From positions 1 to 60,479 of the forward strand of contig CALBDR010000358.1 of NCBI GenBank assembly GCA_937927525.1: a stretch of DNA of 60,479 nucleotides, given 5' to 3'. A model generated the notes under the pieces. That model did not search any database and was not told the origin of the DNA. It saw nothing but the letters and a program-made list of their open reading frames with translations. Made by a program: the position numbers and the translations under genes. Positions 8,732-17,020 of the stretch are shown piece by piece (positions within the stretch are counted from its first letter, which is position 1; each line of letters starts with the position of its first letter). Source of the stretch: an uncultured Candidatus Melainabacteria bacterium (GTDB lineage: Bacteria > Cyanobacteriota > Vampirovibrionia > LMEP-6097).

Positions 8732-9088
8732 GTGTTCACAGATTACATTAAAGTAGAGCATAGAATAATTCCCAGGAATTATATATATAGTGCTGAAGCT
8801 GTTGCTCCACCTAGAATTAGAGCTTTAGAAGAAAAATTAGGTACAATTAATCCAGAGTTTAATCTTCAATTAAAACAAAAAATTAATACAGCCAAGCAAG
8901 AAATAAATGCTCAAAGAGCAGCTAATATCGAAGTAAAACCAGGTTCTCAAGCCCATGAGGTGATGAAATCAATTCAATCACAAATGTTTGAAGTTCATAA
9001 AACCGATAAGAAGAAGACTATTAAAACTATTAACCCAGTTACATTTAAATTATTAGATAGCGTAAAAAAAGTATTTGCTATTAGTTAA
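8732..9088 (+). CDS. Small unknown protein, paralogue 1 of a tandem pair
   Basis: 118 aa from GTG 8732; an in-frame TTG lies at 8729, but the GTG start aligns (M)FTDY with the ATG start of the neighbouring paralogue. The Shine-Dalgarno GGGAGGTGG is unusually strong for this window. No signal peptide. Both paralogues share the N-terminus FTDY, a basic IIP(R/K)N motif near residue 17, the block KP-x-SQA-x(3)-MKSIQ-x-Q-x-FE(V/I)HK in the second half, and a Lys-rich C-terminal helix. Family not recognised. A secreted or surface-associated role without a Sec signal is possible but unproven. Confidence 0.68.
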   Translation: MFTDYIKVEHRIIPRNYIYSAEAVAPPRIRALEEKLGTINPEFNLQLKQKINTAKQEINAQRAANIEVKPGSQAHEVMKSIQSQMFEVHKTDKKKTIKTINPVTFKLLDSVKKVFAIS

Positions 9089-9183
9089 GCACTTAAGATA
9101 ATAAAATAATCTTTAAATCCCCTTTATAGATGGTGCCGATATACAGATTATGGGCATAGAACTAGTAAAGGAATGGGGAATAT

Positions 9184-9516
9184 ATGTTTACCGATTATAA
9201 TTCTATAGCAAATAAAATAATCCCTAAAAATCAGCAGTTTAATAAATCTGTGAACTCTAATATTGATAAACAAGTATTTAGCAAAATTATCAATAACCCT
9301 AACCATAGGGCTCAAGCAGAAAAACTTGCAGCCTATAAAGCTTCTAACAGTGGTATCAAACCTAATTCACAAGCAGCTGAGCAAATGAAATCAATTCAAG
9401 CTCAGTTATTTGAAATTCATAAGAAATATAAATCATACGCACGCAAAAAAGCTGCTCAGAACGAAAATATTTTTAAATTACTAGAAAAAATTAAAAATAT
9501 TGTTGCTGCTAGTTAA
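9184..9516 (+). CDS. Small unknown protein, paralogue 2 of a tandem pair
   Basis: 110 aa, starting ATG 9184 after a GGGGAA Shine-Dalgarno. Homologous to the preceding gene across its whole length (FTDY start, IIPKN, KPNSQAAEQMKSIQAQLFEIHKK, a Lys/Ala-rich end), so this is a tandem duplication that has diverged to roughly 40% identity by eye. Predicted helical and basic. The upstream stretch carries a weak relative of the direct-repeat motif (TTTAAA-N5-TTTATA) 11 nt before TATACA. Function unknown. Confidence 0.7.
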   Translation: MFTDYNSIANKIIPKNQQFNKSVNSNIDKQVFSKIINNPNHRAQAEKLAAYKASNSGIKPNSQAAEQMKSIQAQLFEIHKKYKSYARKKAAQNENIFKLLEKIKNIVAAS

Positions 9517-9558
9517 TTATTGATCAAGTAGTTATATGTTAACCTTAGTCGTTCTTTA

Positions 9559-10419
9559 TTAAAGCTTAACTAAATCTTTATTCAAAGCTTGTCTCACAGT
9601 TAAAACATCTACTAAAGTACTTTTCAACTTAGCTAAAGGTATCATATTAGGACCATCAGAAAGTGCTTCCTCTGGATTATAATGTGTCTCAGCAAAAAGT
9701 CCTGTGGCTCCAGCAGCTACAGCTGCTCTCGCCAAAATCGGCGCGTAATGAGAATTCCCTAAAGACTTATCCCCACCAGCTCCTGGAAGCTGACAAGAAT
9801 GAGTAGCATCAAAAATAGTTCTAATACCCATTTCACGAACTTGTTCAAACATTCTCATATCCACCACTAAGTTGTTATAACCGAAAGAATTTCCTCTTTC
9901 ACAAATAAATAGCTTCTCGTTACCAGTTTCCCTACACTTATCCGCTATATTCTTCACTTCTAGAGGAGACATAAATTGACCTTTTTTAATATTTAACACC
10001 TTAGCTGTTTTGGCGGCAGCTACTACTAAATCTGTTTGTCTACAAAGAAAAGCAGGAAGTTGAATCATATCTAAAACTTCTCCAGCTTGCTTTGCTTGAT
10101 CTTCTGTGTGCACATCAGAGACTATAGGAAAACCGAATTGATCACGAACTTCAGACAAGATGTTCAAACCATCATCAATTCCCGGTCCACGGAAACCTTT
10201 TATAGAGCTACGATTAGCCTTATCAAAAGATGCTTTAAAAATAGCTATAACTCCTCGGTTAAGACTTGAACTACTAAGCTCATCTACGATCTTTTTAATC
10301 TCCTCAGCGATACGCATAACATTATCGCGAGATTCAATAGCACAAGGTCCTAATAGTAAAGGAAATGAATCCTTTTCCATTACTGCTTGATCAAAGAGGA
10401 AGTCTTTTACGCTAGGCAT
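9559..10419 (-). CDS. kdsA: 3-deoxy-8-phosphooctulonate (Kdo-8-P) synthase
   Basis: Condenses phosphoenolpyruvate with arabinose-5-phosphate to make Kdo-8-phosphate, the first committed step to the Kdo sugar that links lipid A and core in lipopolysaccharide. 286 aa, the normal length. Motifs: GPCAIES near the N-terminus, ASFDKANRSS, the HTEDQ region, and GATGLFAETHYNPEEALSDGPNMI near the C-terminus. Its presence is good evidence that the organism makes LPS. It stands apart from other Kdo genes; the next gene on the strand is RNase HI, 102 bp away on the start side. Confidence 0.95.
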   Translation of the reverse strand: MPSVKDFLFDQAVMEKDSFPLLLGPCAIESRDNVMRIAEEIKKIVDELSSSSLNRGVIAIFKASFDKANRSSIKGFRGPGIDDGLNILSEVRDQFGFPIVSDVHTEDQAKQAGEVLDMIQLPAFLCRQTDLVVAAAKTAKVLNIKKGQFMSPLEVKNIADKCRETGNEKLFICERGNSFGYNNLVVDMRMFEQVREMGIRTIFDATHSCQLPGAGGDKSLGNSHYAPILARAAVAAGATGLFAETHYNPEEALSDGPNMIPLAKLKSTLVDVLTVRQALNKDLVKL

Positions 10420-10521
10420 AATAGTATTTTAGCACTGAGCTGAATTAATAAATCTATTAAAAACTTATTATCAAAAATAAGAGGCGGCATCAAAATTTTC
10501 TCAAAAGAAAAAAATATGAAT

Positions 10522-10920
10522 TTACATTAAAGCTAAATTAGCTAATTCATCTGCTCTTTTATTAAATTCACGACGAACATGAGTAAAACTCACAGCAGAG
10601 AAGCTAGGTAGTAATTTCCTAATCGCTTCATAGAGTGGTTTAATATTAGCGTTTTTAACTTTATAAACACCGTTTAGTTGTTTAATCATAAGCTCACTGT
10701 CAGCAAAAACTTCAATTTCTGAACCTGAGTACTTTTCAGCTAGAAGCTTAAGGGCTTCAATTAAAGCTGTATACTCAGCAAAATTATTAGTTTGAGTACC
10801 TATGAACTTTGAAATAGATTCTATTTCCTGCCCTGCATCAAGGACACTTACTCCTATAGAAGCTTTCCCAGGATTACCTTTAGAAGCTCCATCTGTAAAG
10901 ACTTGTAATTTATTTACCAT
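10522..10920 (-). CDS. rnhA: Ribonuclease HI-type protein
   Basis: 132 aa. Hydrolyses RNA in RNA-DNA hybrids. The acidic catalytic set is visible: Asp in VFTDGASKGNPG, Glu in NNFAEYTALIEAL, Asp in EVFADSELMI and Asp in FNKRADELANLAL. It resembles the compact RNase HI/RVT_3 type common in Firmicutes and Cyanobacteria rather than the E. coli form with a basic protrusion. Only 8 bp separates it from the HAD gene upstream on the same strand, so the two are probably co-transcribed. Confidence 0.86.
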   Translation of the reverse strand: MVNKLQVFTDGASKGNPGKASIGVSVLDAGQEIESISKFIGTQTNNFAEYTALIEALKLLAEKYSGSEIEVFADSELMIKQLNGVYKVKNANIKPLYEAIRKLLPSFSAVSFTHVRREFNKRADELANLALM

Positions 10921-10928
10921 ATTAATTG

Positions 10929-11705
10929 TTAAACAGCTGCTCCCTGCGTTAAAGCAGCAATATCCAAATCAGCAAGTGAATCAATAAATTCATCAACATT
11001 AGCAGCATGCTTATCAGCAGCTTCTTTTCTAATAACACCAGAAAACACAGCTATGATATTAGCTCCTGCTTCTTTCCCGATCCTGGCATCTACAGGGGAA
11101 TCTGTAATGAAAATAGTTTCTTCAGGTTTAACACCTAGCTTATCGCAGATACCTTGATACATTTCAGCAGTTTTATACATTCCTGCTACAGTATGCTCTA
11201 CAGAATCCTTCAATTCAAATTTCTCTAAAGTTCTTTCAGTGTTCTTAGCTGAATCAGAAGTGAATACTGCTAATTTCAAACCAGCCTCATCCATTTCTTT
11301 AATCTTTTCAATAGATCCATCTACTGCAATTATCATGTCATCAAAATCTAGTTGTTCAGCTAAATCTTTATCTGATTTAGAAAAATCAGCCTGTGCATTT
11401 TTCCATGTATAAGTTGGCTCTAAACTATTTACAGCGATATATAGACCTGTAGTAATAGCAAGCTTCACCATATCAAAAGGCATAGAAACAGGTGAATCTG
11501 GATCAATAGTTTCATCCTCATCATCCACACCCATAGCTCTTATACAAGTAGTTCTAACATGATTAAAAGCATCCCAAGTCGTCGTCGTGTACTCAGCTAA
11601 AATCTGTGCTCTTGCAGCAATCATACGCATCCATAATTTATGGAAATCAACAAAAACACCATCTTTATCAAGTACTATAGCTTTAATATTTTCAAATTTT
11701 TTCAT
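10929..11705 (-). CDS. HAD-superfamily phosphatase (phosphoglycolate-phosphatase-like)
   Basis: 258 aa. Motif I is DKDGVFVDF with the nucleophile Asp and the acid Asp two residues later; motif II is FTSDSAKNTERTL; motif IV is FITDSPVDARIGKEAGANII. The helical cap between motifs I and II contains about 130 residues and a Trp-rich KLWMRMIAARA segment, as in PGP-like enzymes. Substrate is unknown; small phosphoesters are likely. It forms a probable two-gene operon with RNase HI. Confidence 0.8.
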   Translation of the reverse strand: MKKFENIKAIVLDKDGVFVDFHKLWMRMIAARAQILAEYTTTTWDAFNHVRTTCIRAMGVDDEDETIDPDSPVSMPFDMVKLAITTGLYIAVNSLEPTYTWKNAQADFSKSDKDLAEQLDFDDMIIAVDGSIEKIKEMDEAGLKLAVFTSDSAKNTERTLEKFELKDSVEHTVAGMYKTAEMYQGICDKLGVKPEETIFITDSPVDARIGKEAGANIIAVFSGVIRKEAADKHAANVDEFIDSLADLDIAALTQGAAV

Positions 11706-11785
11706 GGATCAACCTCTAATATAGCACTCTATGAGGGCTTTTACAATTAAGTATCCTTAAAATAAGCCGAATAACCTAAAACTAA

Positions 11786-12862
11786 CTAAGCATAAGAGAA
11801 TTTCTTAATAGTTTCTATAAAAACTTTAGCATTCTCAGGAGGAACCATCGGTAAAATACCATGTCCTAAATTAGCGATATAACCTGGCGCAGAACCAGCT
11901 TCAGCTAACATCTCTAGTGTTTTTCTCTCAACAAAATTCTTGTCACCTAAAAGGAAACAAGGGTCAAAGTTACCCTGAATAGCGATTTTACGAGCGGTCG
12001 CATTATCAGTATAAGAAGCTACATACTCTCTAATCTCTCTTAAATTCACACGCCAGTCGATACTCACAACATCAGCACCAGAATCAATCATGAAATCAAG
12101 CACATTAGCTACACCATTTACGTAAAGAGTAATAATAGTTCCAGGGTATTTAGCCTTAAGAGCAGCTATAATCCTTTGCTGGTATGGTAAAGCGAAATCT
12201 TTATAATCTTTCTGAGAAAGAACAGATGCCCAAGTGTCAAATAACTGAAGCATATCAGCACCATGTTCAATCTTCACAGATAAATAATCAATAATAGTTT
12301 CAGATAATTTATCAAGTAAAAGATGCATAGCATTAGGCTCTGAGTACATTAACCTTTTGATATTCTCAAAGTTTTTAGAACCGCCACCTTCTATTAAATA
12401 ACTAGCAAGTGTCCATGGCGCTCCAGCAAAACCGAGTATAGGAACATCACCATCTACACGTTTTTTTATCTCATCTAAAGTCTCATATACAAAAGAGCAA
12501 CGCTCACCAATATTTTTTGGAACTATCAAATGATCAATCTGCTCTTGGGTTCTAATCGGCTTTCTAAACTCAGGCTTACCTGTATCAAAGCTCAAATCAG
12601 CTCCCATAGGCTCAAGTGGAATTAAAATATCAGAAAACATTATAATAGCATCAACACCTAATATTTCTAATGGTTGAATACTAACTTCAGCAGCTTTATC
12701 TGGATTTTTACAAAGCTCAAGAAAACTCATTTTCGATCTAATCGCCTGATATTCAGGTAAGTATCTTCCAGCCTGTCTCATCATCCACACTGGAGGTCTC
12801 TCTAATTTTTCATGCTTAGCTGCACGTAAAATAAGGTCATTTTTTAATGCTGTAGTTGTCAT
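11786..12862 (-). CDS. hemE: Uroporphyrinogen decarboxylase
   Basis: Converts uroporphyrinogen III to coproporphyrinogen III in haem synthesis. 358 aa, the usual size. The N-terminal signature RPPVWMMRQAGRYLPEY carries the substrate-binding arginines. Also visible are IIMFSDILIPLEPMG, the glycine-rich GFAGAPWTLASYLIEGGGSK and the C-terminal NLGHGILPMVPPEN with the conserved His. Together with sdhA it suggests haem-dependent or respiratory metabolism. Other hem genes are not in the window. A TATAAC-like sequence is very close to the ATG, so a leaderless or near-leaderless mRNA is likely. Confidence 0.96.
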   Translation of the reverse strand: MTTTALKNDLILRAAKHEKLERPPVWMMRQAGRYLPEYQAIRSKMSFLELCKNPDKAAEVSIQPLEILGVDAIIMFSDILIPLEPMGADLSFDTGKPEFRKPIRTQEQIDHLIVPKNIGERCSFVYETLDEIKKRVDGDVPILGFAGAPWTLASYLIEGGGSKNFENIKRLMYSEPNAMHLLLDKLSETIIDYLSVKIEHGADMLQLFDTWASVLSQKDYKDFALPYQQRIIAALKAKYPGTIITLYVNGVANVLDFMIDSGADVVSIDWRVNLREIREYVASYTDNATARKIAIQGNFDPCFLLGDKNFVERKTLEMLAEAGSAPGYIANLGHGILPMVPPENAKVFIETIKKFSYA

Positions 12863-13058
12863 AAGTTATAGATAAGCCTAGCATGAAAAGCTATGAGCAA
12901 ATTGTATTGCGGGGAAGAATTGATTCAAGATAAGGTGAAGTCTAAATTATTACTTTAGGACATGAAATTCCTTCACCCAATAATTAAATGCAATCAAAAT
13001 CTCGATCTAAACAAAAATAGTTTAAAATAATAAATACTTATTTATTTGAGGTTTAGAC

Positions 13059-14090
13059 ATGTCTAAATTAGCACTAAAAAGCAAACCCGTAAAGAAACAA
13101 ATCAAAATCGGTGACATTGAACTAAAAGGTAATGTCTATATCCCGCCTATGGCGGGATTCACAGATTTACCTTACCGAATTCTCTGTAGAGAATTCGATG
13201 AAGATGTACTCATGTCAACCGAGATGCTTAGCTCTAAAGCTATGCTATACAGTGATCAATATAAAAACCCTGAAGAACCTAATAAGATGGATATTCCAGA
13301 AGGCGAGTCATTGACTGGCATTCAACTTTTCGGACACGAACCAGAAGTGATGTCAGAAGCAGCCAGAATTGCTACAGACGCTGGAGCAAGATTTATAGAT
13401 ATCAATATGGGCTGCCCCGTAGCCAAAATAGTAAACGGTATGGATGGTGCTGCATTAATGAAATACCCTGACTTAGCTTTCAATATAGTCAAAGCTGTTA
13501 AATCCTCGACTAAGTTGCCAGTAACCGTAAAAACCAGACTGGGATGGGATTATGATAATTTAAACGCAAGAGACTTAGCCCTAATGTTCCAAGATCTAGG
13601 AATTTCAGCTTTGACCCTCCATGGTAGAACCCGCTCCCAAAAATACGAAGGTAACGCAAAATGGGATTTAATAGCTGAAGCTATAGAAGGCTTAGAAATT
13701 CCAGTCTTTGCAAATGGTGATGTTAAAACCATAGAAGATGTAAAAAATATTCTGGAAACTACTGGTGCTGATGGCGTTGCAATCGCTCGTGGAACTATGG
13801 GAAAACCCTGGTTTTCAAAACAAGTAAATCACTACATAGATACAGGCGAAATTCTTCCAGAACCAGATGCTTTAGCAAAGCTAGACTTATCTCTAAAACA
13901 TTGTAGATTAATGATTGAATACAGAGGCGTCGAGGCTGGTACTCGTGAAATTAGAAAACATATAGTTAAGTACGTTCACGGTATACCTGGCTCTTCTAAA
14001 CTCCGGGCTAAGTTAAGTCACCTCAATTCCTACGAAGAAGCAGAAGAGATGATTTTTGAGTTGATGGATAATCTAAAAAAAGAATTTTAA
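13059..14090 (+). CDS. dus: tRNA-dihydrouridine synthase
   Basis: FMN-dependent reduction of uridine to dihydrouridine in tRNA D-loops. 343 aa. The TIM-barrel start is YIPPMAGFTDLPYRILCREF, the catalytic Cys lies in INMGCPVAKIVNGMDGAAL, and the FMN phosphate site is suggested by VFANGDVKTIED and GADGVAIARGTMGKPW. The C-terminal helical domain ends KAKLSHLNSYEEAEEM-like. A GAGG sequence 8 nt before the ATG may serve as Shine-Dalgarno. It is followed by convergent genes. Confidence 0.94.
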   Translation: MSKLALKSKPVKKQIKIGDIELKGNVYIPPMAGFTDLPYRILCREFDEDVLMSTEMLSSKAMLYSDQYKNPEEPNKMDIPEGESLTGIQLFGHEPEVMSEAARIATDAGARFIDINMGCPVAKIVNGMDGAALMKYPDLAFNIVKAVKSSTKLPVTVKTRLGWDYDNLNARDLALMFQDLGISALTLHGRTRSQKYEGNAKWDLIAEAIEGLEIPVFANGDVKTIEDVKNILETTGADGVAIARGTMGKPWFSKQVNHYIDTGEILPEPDALAKLDLSLKHCRLMIEYRGVEAGTREIRKHIVKYVHGIPGSSKLRAKLSHLNSYEEAEEMIFELMDNLKKEF

Positions 14091-14105
14091 AGCTCTTGAA
14101 GGCTA

Positions 14106-14657
14106 TCACTGATAATGAAGGTATGTCGACATAACATACTTATCCTTATCACCAGTCACCTTTCTTGCGTAATGTGGATGAGTCCACACCGGTGGAAACA
14201 TTAAAACCCTTCCAGCCTTAGGCTTAATTTCTATATTGAATTCAGGGAAAATGGTCTCTCCACCTTCAAAACCATCACTTAAATAAAATAAAAAAGATAA
14301 ATAGCGAACCGCCATTTCTTTATCTTCAACATCTATATGTAGATCATAGCGATCTTCTGTATTAGCTCTATAATTTTTAACTCTAAAACATTCTAGGTTT
14401 GGAAATAAACGAGATGGAAACCATTTTACATGCTCTGGGTATGTGTCTTGATAAAGAGATAAGGCCTTGATCACGACTTTCTCAAGTTCTTTAGTGGTTT
14501 TTATAAGCATCTGTGAAAAATTGGGTAAACCCTTATTTAAAACAGCCTCTGCTTTATTAGTGTCAAAAGTATGAATTAAATCCTTACACAAAGATTCGGG
14601 AATTACTGAATCGTAAACCCCGATGAAATTTTCTGTTATTAAACTCTTATTAAGCAC
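14106..14657 (-). CDS. 2-oxoglutarate/Fe(II)-dependent oxygenase (prolyl-4-hydroxylase-like)
   Basis: 183 aa. The Fe(II) triad is visible as His-x-Asp in YDLHIDVED and a distal His in WTHPHYARKVTGDK. YLSDGFEGGETIFPEF is the typical central strand-turn of the P4Hc family, and KPKAGRVLMFPP precedes the distal His. Such enzymes hydroxylate proline or other side chains and use 2-oxoglutarate and O2. Its start overlaps the end of the upstream small gene (14650-15057) by 8 nt, so the two are translationally coupled and the neighbour may be its substrate or partner. Expression probably depends on the direct-repeat promoters at 15082-15100 and 15196-15214. Confidence 0.85.
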   Translation of the reverse strand: MLNKSLITENFIGVYDSVIPESLCKDLIHTFDTNKAEAVLNKGLPNFSQMLIKTTKELEKVVIKALSLYQDTYPEHVKWFPSRLFPNLECFRVKNYRANTEDRYDLHIDVEDKEMAVRYLSFLFYLSDGFEGGETIFPEFNIEIKPKAGRVLMFPPVWTHPHYARKVTGDKDKYVMSTYLHYQ

Positions 14658-15057
14658 TTGCTAAAGTATTCATCCCATTAGGTAATGGAGGTGTCTTAGC
14701 TCCTCTCCCCTGAGCAAATGAACTAAAAGCACCACCGTGTCTTTCATTAGCTCCACTGACGAAGTGATTTCTCACAGCTGGTAAACCATTAGCGACATTA
14801 AACTGTGCTACGAGGTTTGCAGTTCCCTGAGCTCTCGCTTTAACATCATCTATTTGAGGATTACTTGATTGATAAGAATCTCTTAAATCATAAGCAACAT
14901 CAAAATCTTCTTCTTGAAACTTTGAAGCTGTATTGTTTAATGTATTTGCAAAACTTACTTTACCAGTGTCTAAATCTCGGTATGTTGCATCAATAACTTC
15001 ACTGTTTCCAGTTTTATATCTGCTCTCATTATTGAATTTAATCCCAAAGTCCACCAT
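14650..15057 (-). CDS. Unknown protein, partner of the 2OG oxygenase, 135 aa
   Basis: Not recognised. No signal peptide, rich in Asn, Ala and Ser, with a C-terminal Gly/Pro-rich tail (GAKTPPLPNGMNTLASA) that has possible proline substrates for the coupled hydroxylase; that link is inference. The ATG at 15057 follows TAAAAA by 8 nt, so the mRNA may be leaderless; the GGAG further up lies within the promoter rather than acting as Shine-Dalgarno. Two CTTAAC-type direct repeats precede it, at 15082-15100 and 15196-15214. Confidence 0.65.
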   Translation of the reverse strand: MVDFGIKFNNESRYKTGNSEVIDATYRDLDTGKVSFANTLNNTASKFQEEDFDVAYDLRDSYQSSNPQIDDVKARAQGTANLVAQFNVANGLPAVRNHFVSGANERHGGAFSSFAQGRGAKTPPLPNGMNTLASA

Positions 15058-15081
15058 TCGTAGTATTTTTATTGACTCCTT

Positions 15082-15100
15082 TTCTTAAGATCAGGTTAAA
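15082..15100 (-). promoter_or_regulatory. Pho-box-like direct repeat, proximal
   Basis: On the minus strand it reads TTTAACCTgatCTTAAGAA, two related octamers 11 bp apart. A TAAAAA box lies 12 nt after the second hexamer, and the ATG of the gene at 14650-15057 is 8 nt beyond that. Confidence 0.5.
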
Positions 15101-15195
15101 TTTAAAAACTTTTTGTCAAAAATATTTAGAAAAAACTTTAATAAAAAAACTTGTATACACGCGCCACACTTACGCAAAATCATAGTAACCTAGCA

Positions 15196-15214
15196 AGGTT
15201 AAGATAGAGTTAAG
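15196..15214 (-). promoter_or_regulatory. Pho-box-like direct repeat, distal
   Basis: On the minus strand it reads CTTAACTCtatCTTAACCT. The second CTTAAC hexamer is followed by exactly 10 nt and then TACTAT (15187-15182), a good -10 box reading toward the oxygenase operon. Confidence 0.6.
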
Positions 15215-15405
15215 ACCAACAAAAAAAAAGTTTCCCTCTATATAAAAGCTAATCTAAGAAATTTTATTGTAATACTGAATTTTTCGAAACAAAATATGCT
15301 AACTAATTTCACAAAAATCTTAATTTTCAAGTTAAAAATTTCTAAGGCACAAAGTGATCTGAGAATGATATATTTAAATAATCCCATCAAATTACAACGT
15401 CAAAC

Positions 15406-17010
15406 ATGCCCATGAAGATAGTCCCAGACAGCTTTACACAGATTAAACACGCCCATGAGAATCTTACAGAAGAAAACAACGAAAAAAAATCACCTGAAAC
15501 AAATCAAGAAAACAGTTTTAAAAACGAAATATCAGCAGAAGAAATAAATGATATTTGGCTATTAATCTTAGAAAAATTATCAAAATTGATCAAGAAAACC
15601 AGTATCAATACATGGATAAAACCATGTAAAGTTTTATCACTTAATGAAGAAGAAATAGTAATAGCTGTAAAAAATGAATTCACTAGAAAATTCATTATGC
15701 AAAGTTTCAGTGAAGCTATCTATAAGGCGACTAAAGAAGTTTTAGCAGCATCAATAAAGCTTCGCTTAGTAATTAATTCAGAAACTATTCATGAGCCTAA
15801 TAAAAATAGTTTTGTCGAAGAAAAGCCGAATATCAAGTGCACAAAGTCAGCTCCAACTAAGATTTCATCTGTAATTCAAAAAACAGAATTCATAGAGCAA
15901 AAAACTTTTGCTGAAATAGCTAGTCCAGCTAGAAATAAAAACACTAACAGAAACCCTAAAGTTGATCCTTACACAGGACTTTACACTCAATACAAATTCG
16001 AGAACTTAGTAATCTCAAAATCTAATGTAGGTGTAGTTACCTTTGCTAAAGCAATTATCGAAGAGAATATGGGTTTTCACTATAATTCACTTTTCATTAA
16101 GTCTGATGTTGGCTTAGGTAAAACACATATTTTAAATGCAGTTGCCCATGAGGCTTTAGCGAATGATCCGATGCTTAAAGTGAAGTACTTAAAAGCAGAA
16201 GATTTTCTAAATGAGTATATAGTTTCTTTGAAAAATAAATCTTATGAAAAGTTCAAAAAGAAATATCGTGAATTAGATTTATTGCTTTTTGACGAAGCAC
16301 AATTCCTTGACGGCAAAACTTCTACCCAGCAAGAATTTTGCAATACTTTTGACGCTATTATAAACAACGGTGGGAAAGTTATTCTATCTTCTAATCAAAA
16401 TTTCACTGGTTTCAAAAAAATTGAAAATAAATTAAAAAGTAGAATCCAAGGCTCACTTACAGCAGAAATTTTAGCTTTAGACTATGACGCAAGACTAAAA
16501 GTTGTTTCTCTAAAAGCTAAAGAAATGAATCTTGAAATCTCAAATGAACAAAAGCAATATATAGCAGAAAGCTTCACTGATAATATAAGAGAACTGGAAG
16601 GAGCATTACTAAAGCTATCTGCTTTCAACAGCCTCTCTGGTGAAATCGGTGTTGACGATGCTTCAATAGCTAATTTATTCGCTTCGGTTCATGTCGACGA
16701 AGAGAAAAATGGTATCAGTATCAATAAAATTGCAAGAGCTGTAGCTGCAAAGTATGACCTTGAAAGTAAAGACTTACAAAGCAGAAAACGATCACAAAAC
16801 ATTGCTCAAGCTAGACATATTGCAATTTTCTTGAGTCATGAATTACTCGAATTAAGTTATCAGAGAATCGGAGATTTCTTCGGTGGTAGAAAGCATAGCT
16901 CGGTCATCTACTCCATTAAAACTATTCATGATCAAGTTAACTCCAAATTATCTAATTCAAATACCTTGAAAAAATGTCTAGATGATATAAGATCTTCCTT
17001 AAGGGAATAA
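15406..17010 (+). CDS. dnaA: Chromosomal replication initiator DnaA (divergent)
   Basis: AAA+ ATPase that binds DnaA boxes and opens the origin. 534 aa, longer than the usual 440-470 because of a roughly 45-residue polar N-terminal extension and a long linker. Domain I is at about residues 45-130. Walker A reads SDVGLGKTH (233-241) instead of the usual GGVGLGKTH. Walker B is LLLFDEAQF (Asp 296) instead of LLIDDIQF. The C-terminal helix-turn-helix has FFGGRKHSSVIYS where most DnaA proteins have GGRDHTTV. The fold is clear, but these changes make it divergent. dnaN is not adjacent; the next gene, 10 bp downstream, is a CysJ-like reductase. No Shine-Dalgarno is seen. Confidence 0.9.
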   Translation: MPMKIVPDSFTQIKHAHENLTEENNEKKSPETNQENSFKNEISAEEINDIWLLILEKLSKLIKKTSINTWIKPCKVLSLNEEEIVIAVKNEFTRKFIMQSFSEAIYKATKEVLAASIKLRLVINSETIHEPNKNSFVEEKPNIKCTKSAPTKISSVIQKTEFIEQKTFAEIASPARNKNTNRNPKVDPYTGLYTQYKFENLVISKSNVGVVTFAKAIIEENMGFHYNSLFIKSDVGLGKTHILNAVAHEALANDPMLKVKYLKAEDFLNEYIVSLKNKSYEKFKKKYRELDLLLFDEAQFLDGKTSTQQEFCNTFDAIINNGGKVILSSNQNFTGFKKIENKLKSRIQGSLTAEILALDYDARLKVVSLKAKEMNLEISNEQKQYIAESFTDNIRELEGALLKLSAFNSLSGEIGVDDASIANLFASVHVDEEKNGISINKIARAVAAKYDLESKDLQSRKRSQNIAQARHIAIFLSHELLELSYQRIGDFFGGRKHSSVIYSIKTIHDQVNSKLSNSNTLKKCLDDIRSSLRE

Positions 17011-17020
17011 GCCAAATATC

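Larger units (their letters stand above)
15058..15405. promoter_or_regulatory. 348-bp divergent intergenic region before dnaA
   Basis: AT-rich region between the oxygenase operon (minus) and dnaA (plus). It holds two direct-repeat activator-like sites facing the oxygenase operon. I looked for clustered DnaA boxes (TTATNCACA or TTTTCCACA) and saw none, so I do not call an origin here. No small ORF with a ribosome binding site is visible. Confidence 0.5.

Noticed and set aside
15058..15405. Possible replication origin upstream of dnaA
   Set aside because: No cluster of DnaA boxes of known type; AT-richness alone is not informative in this genome.
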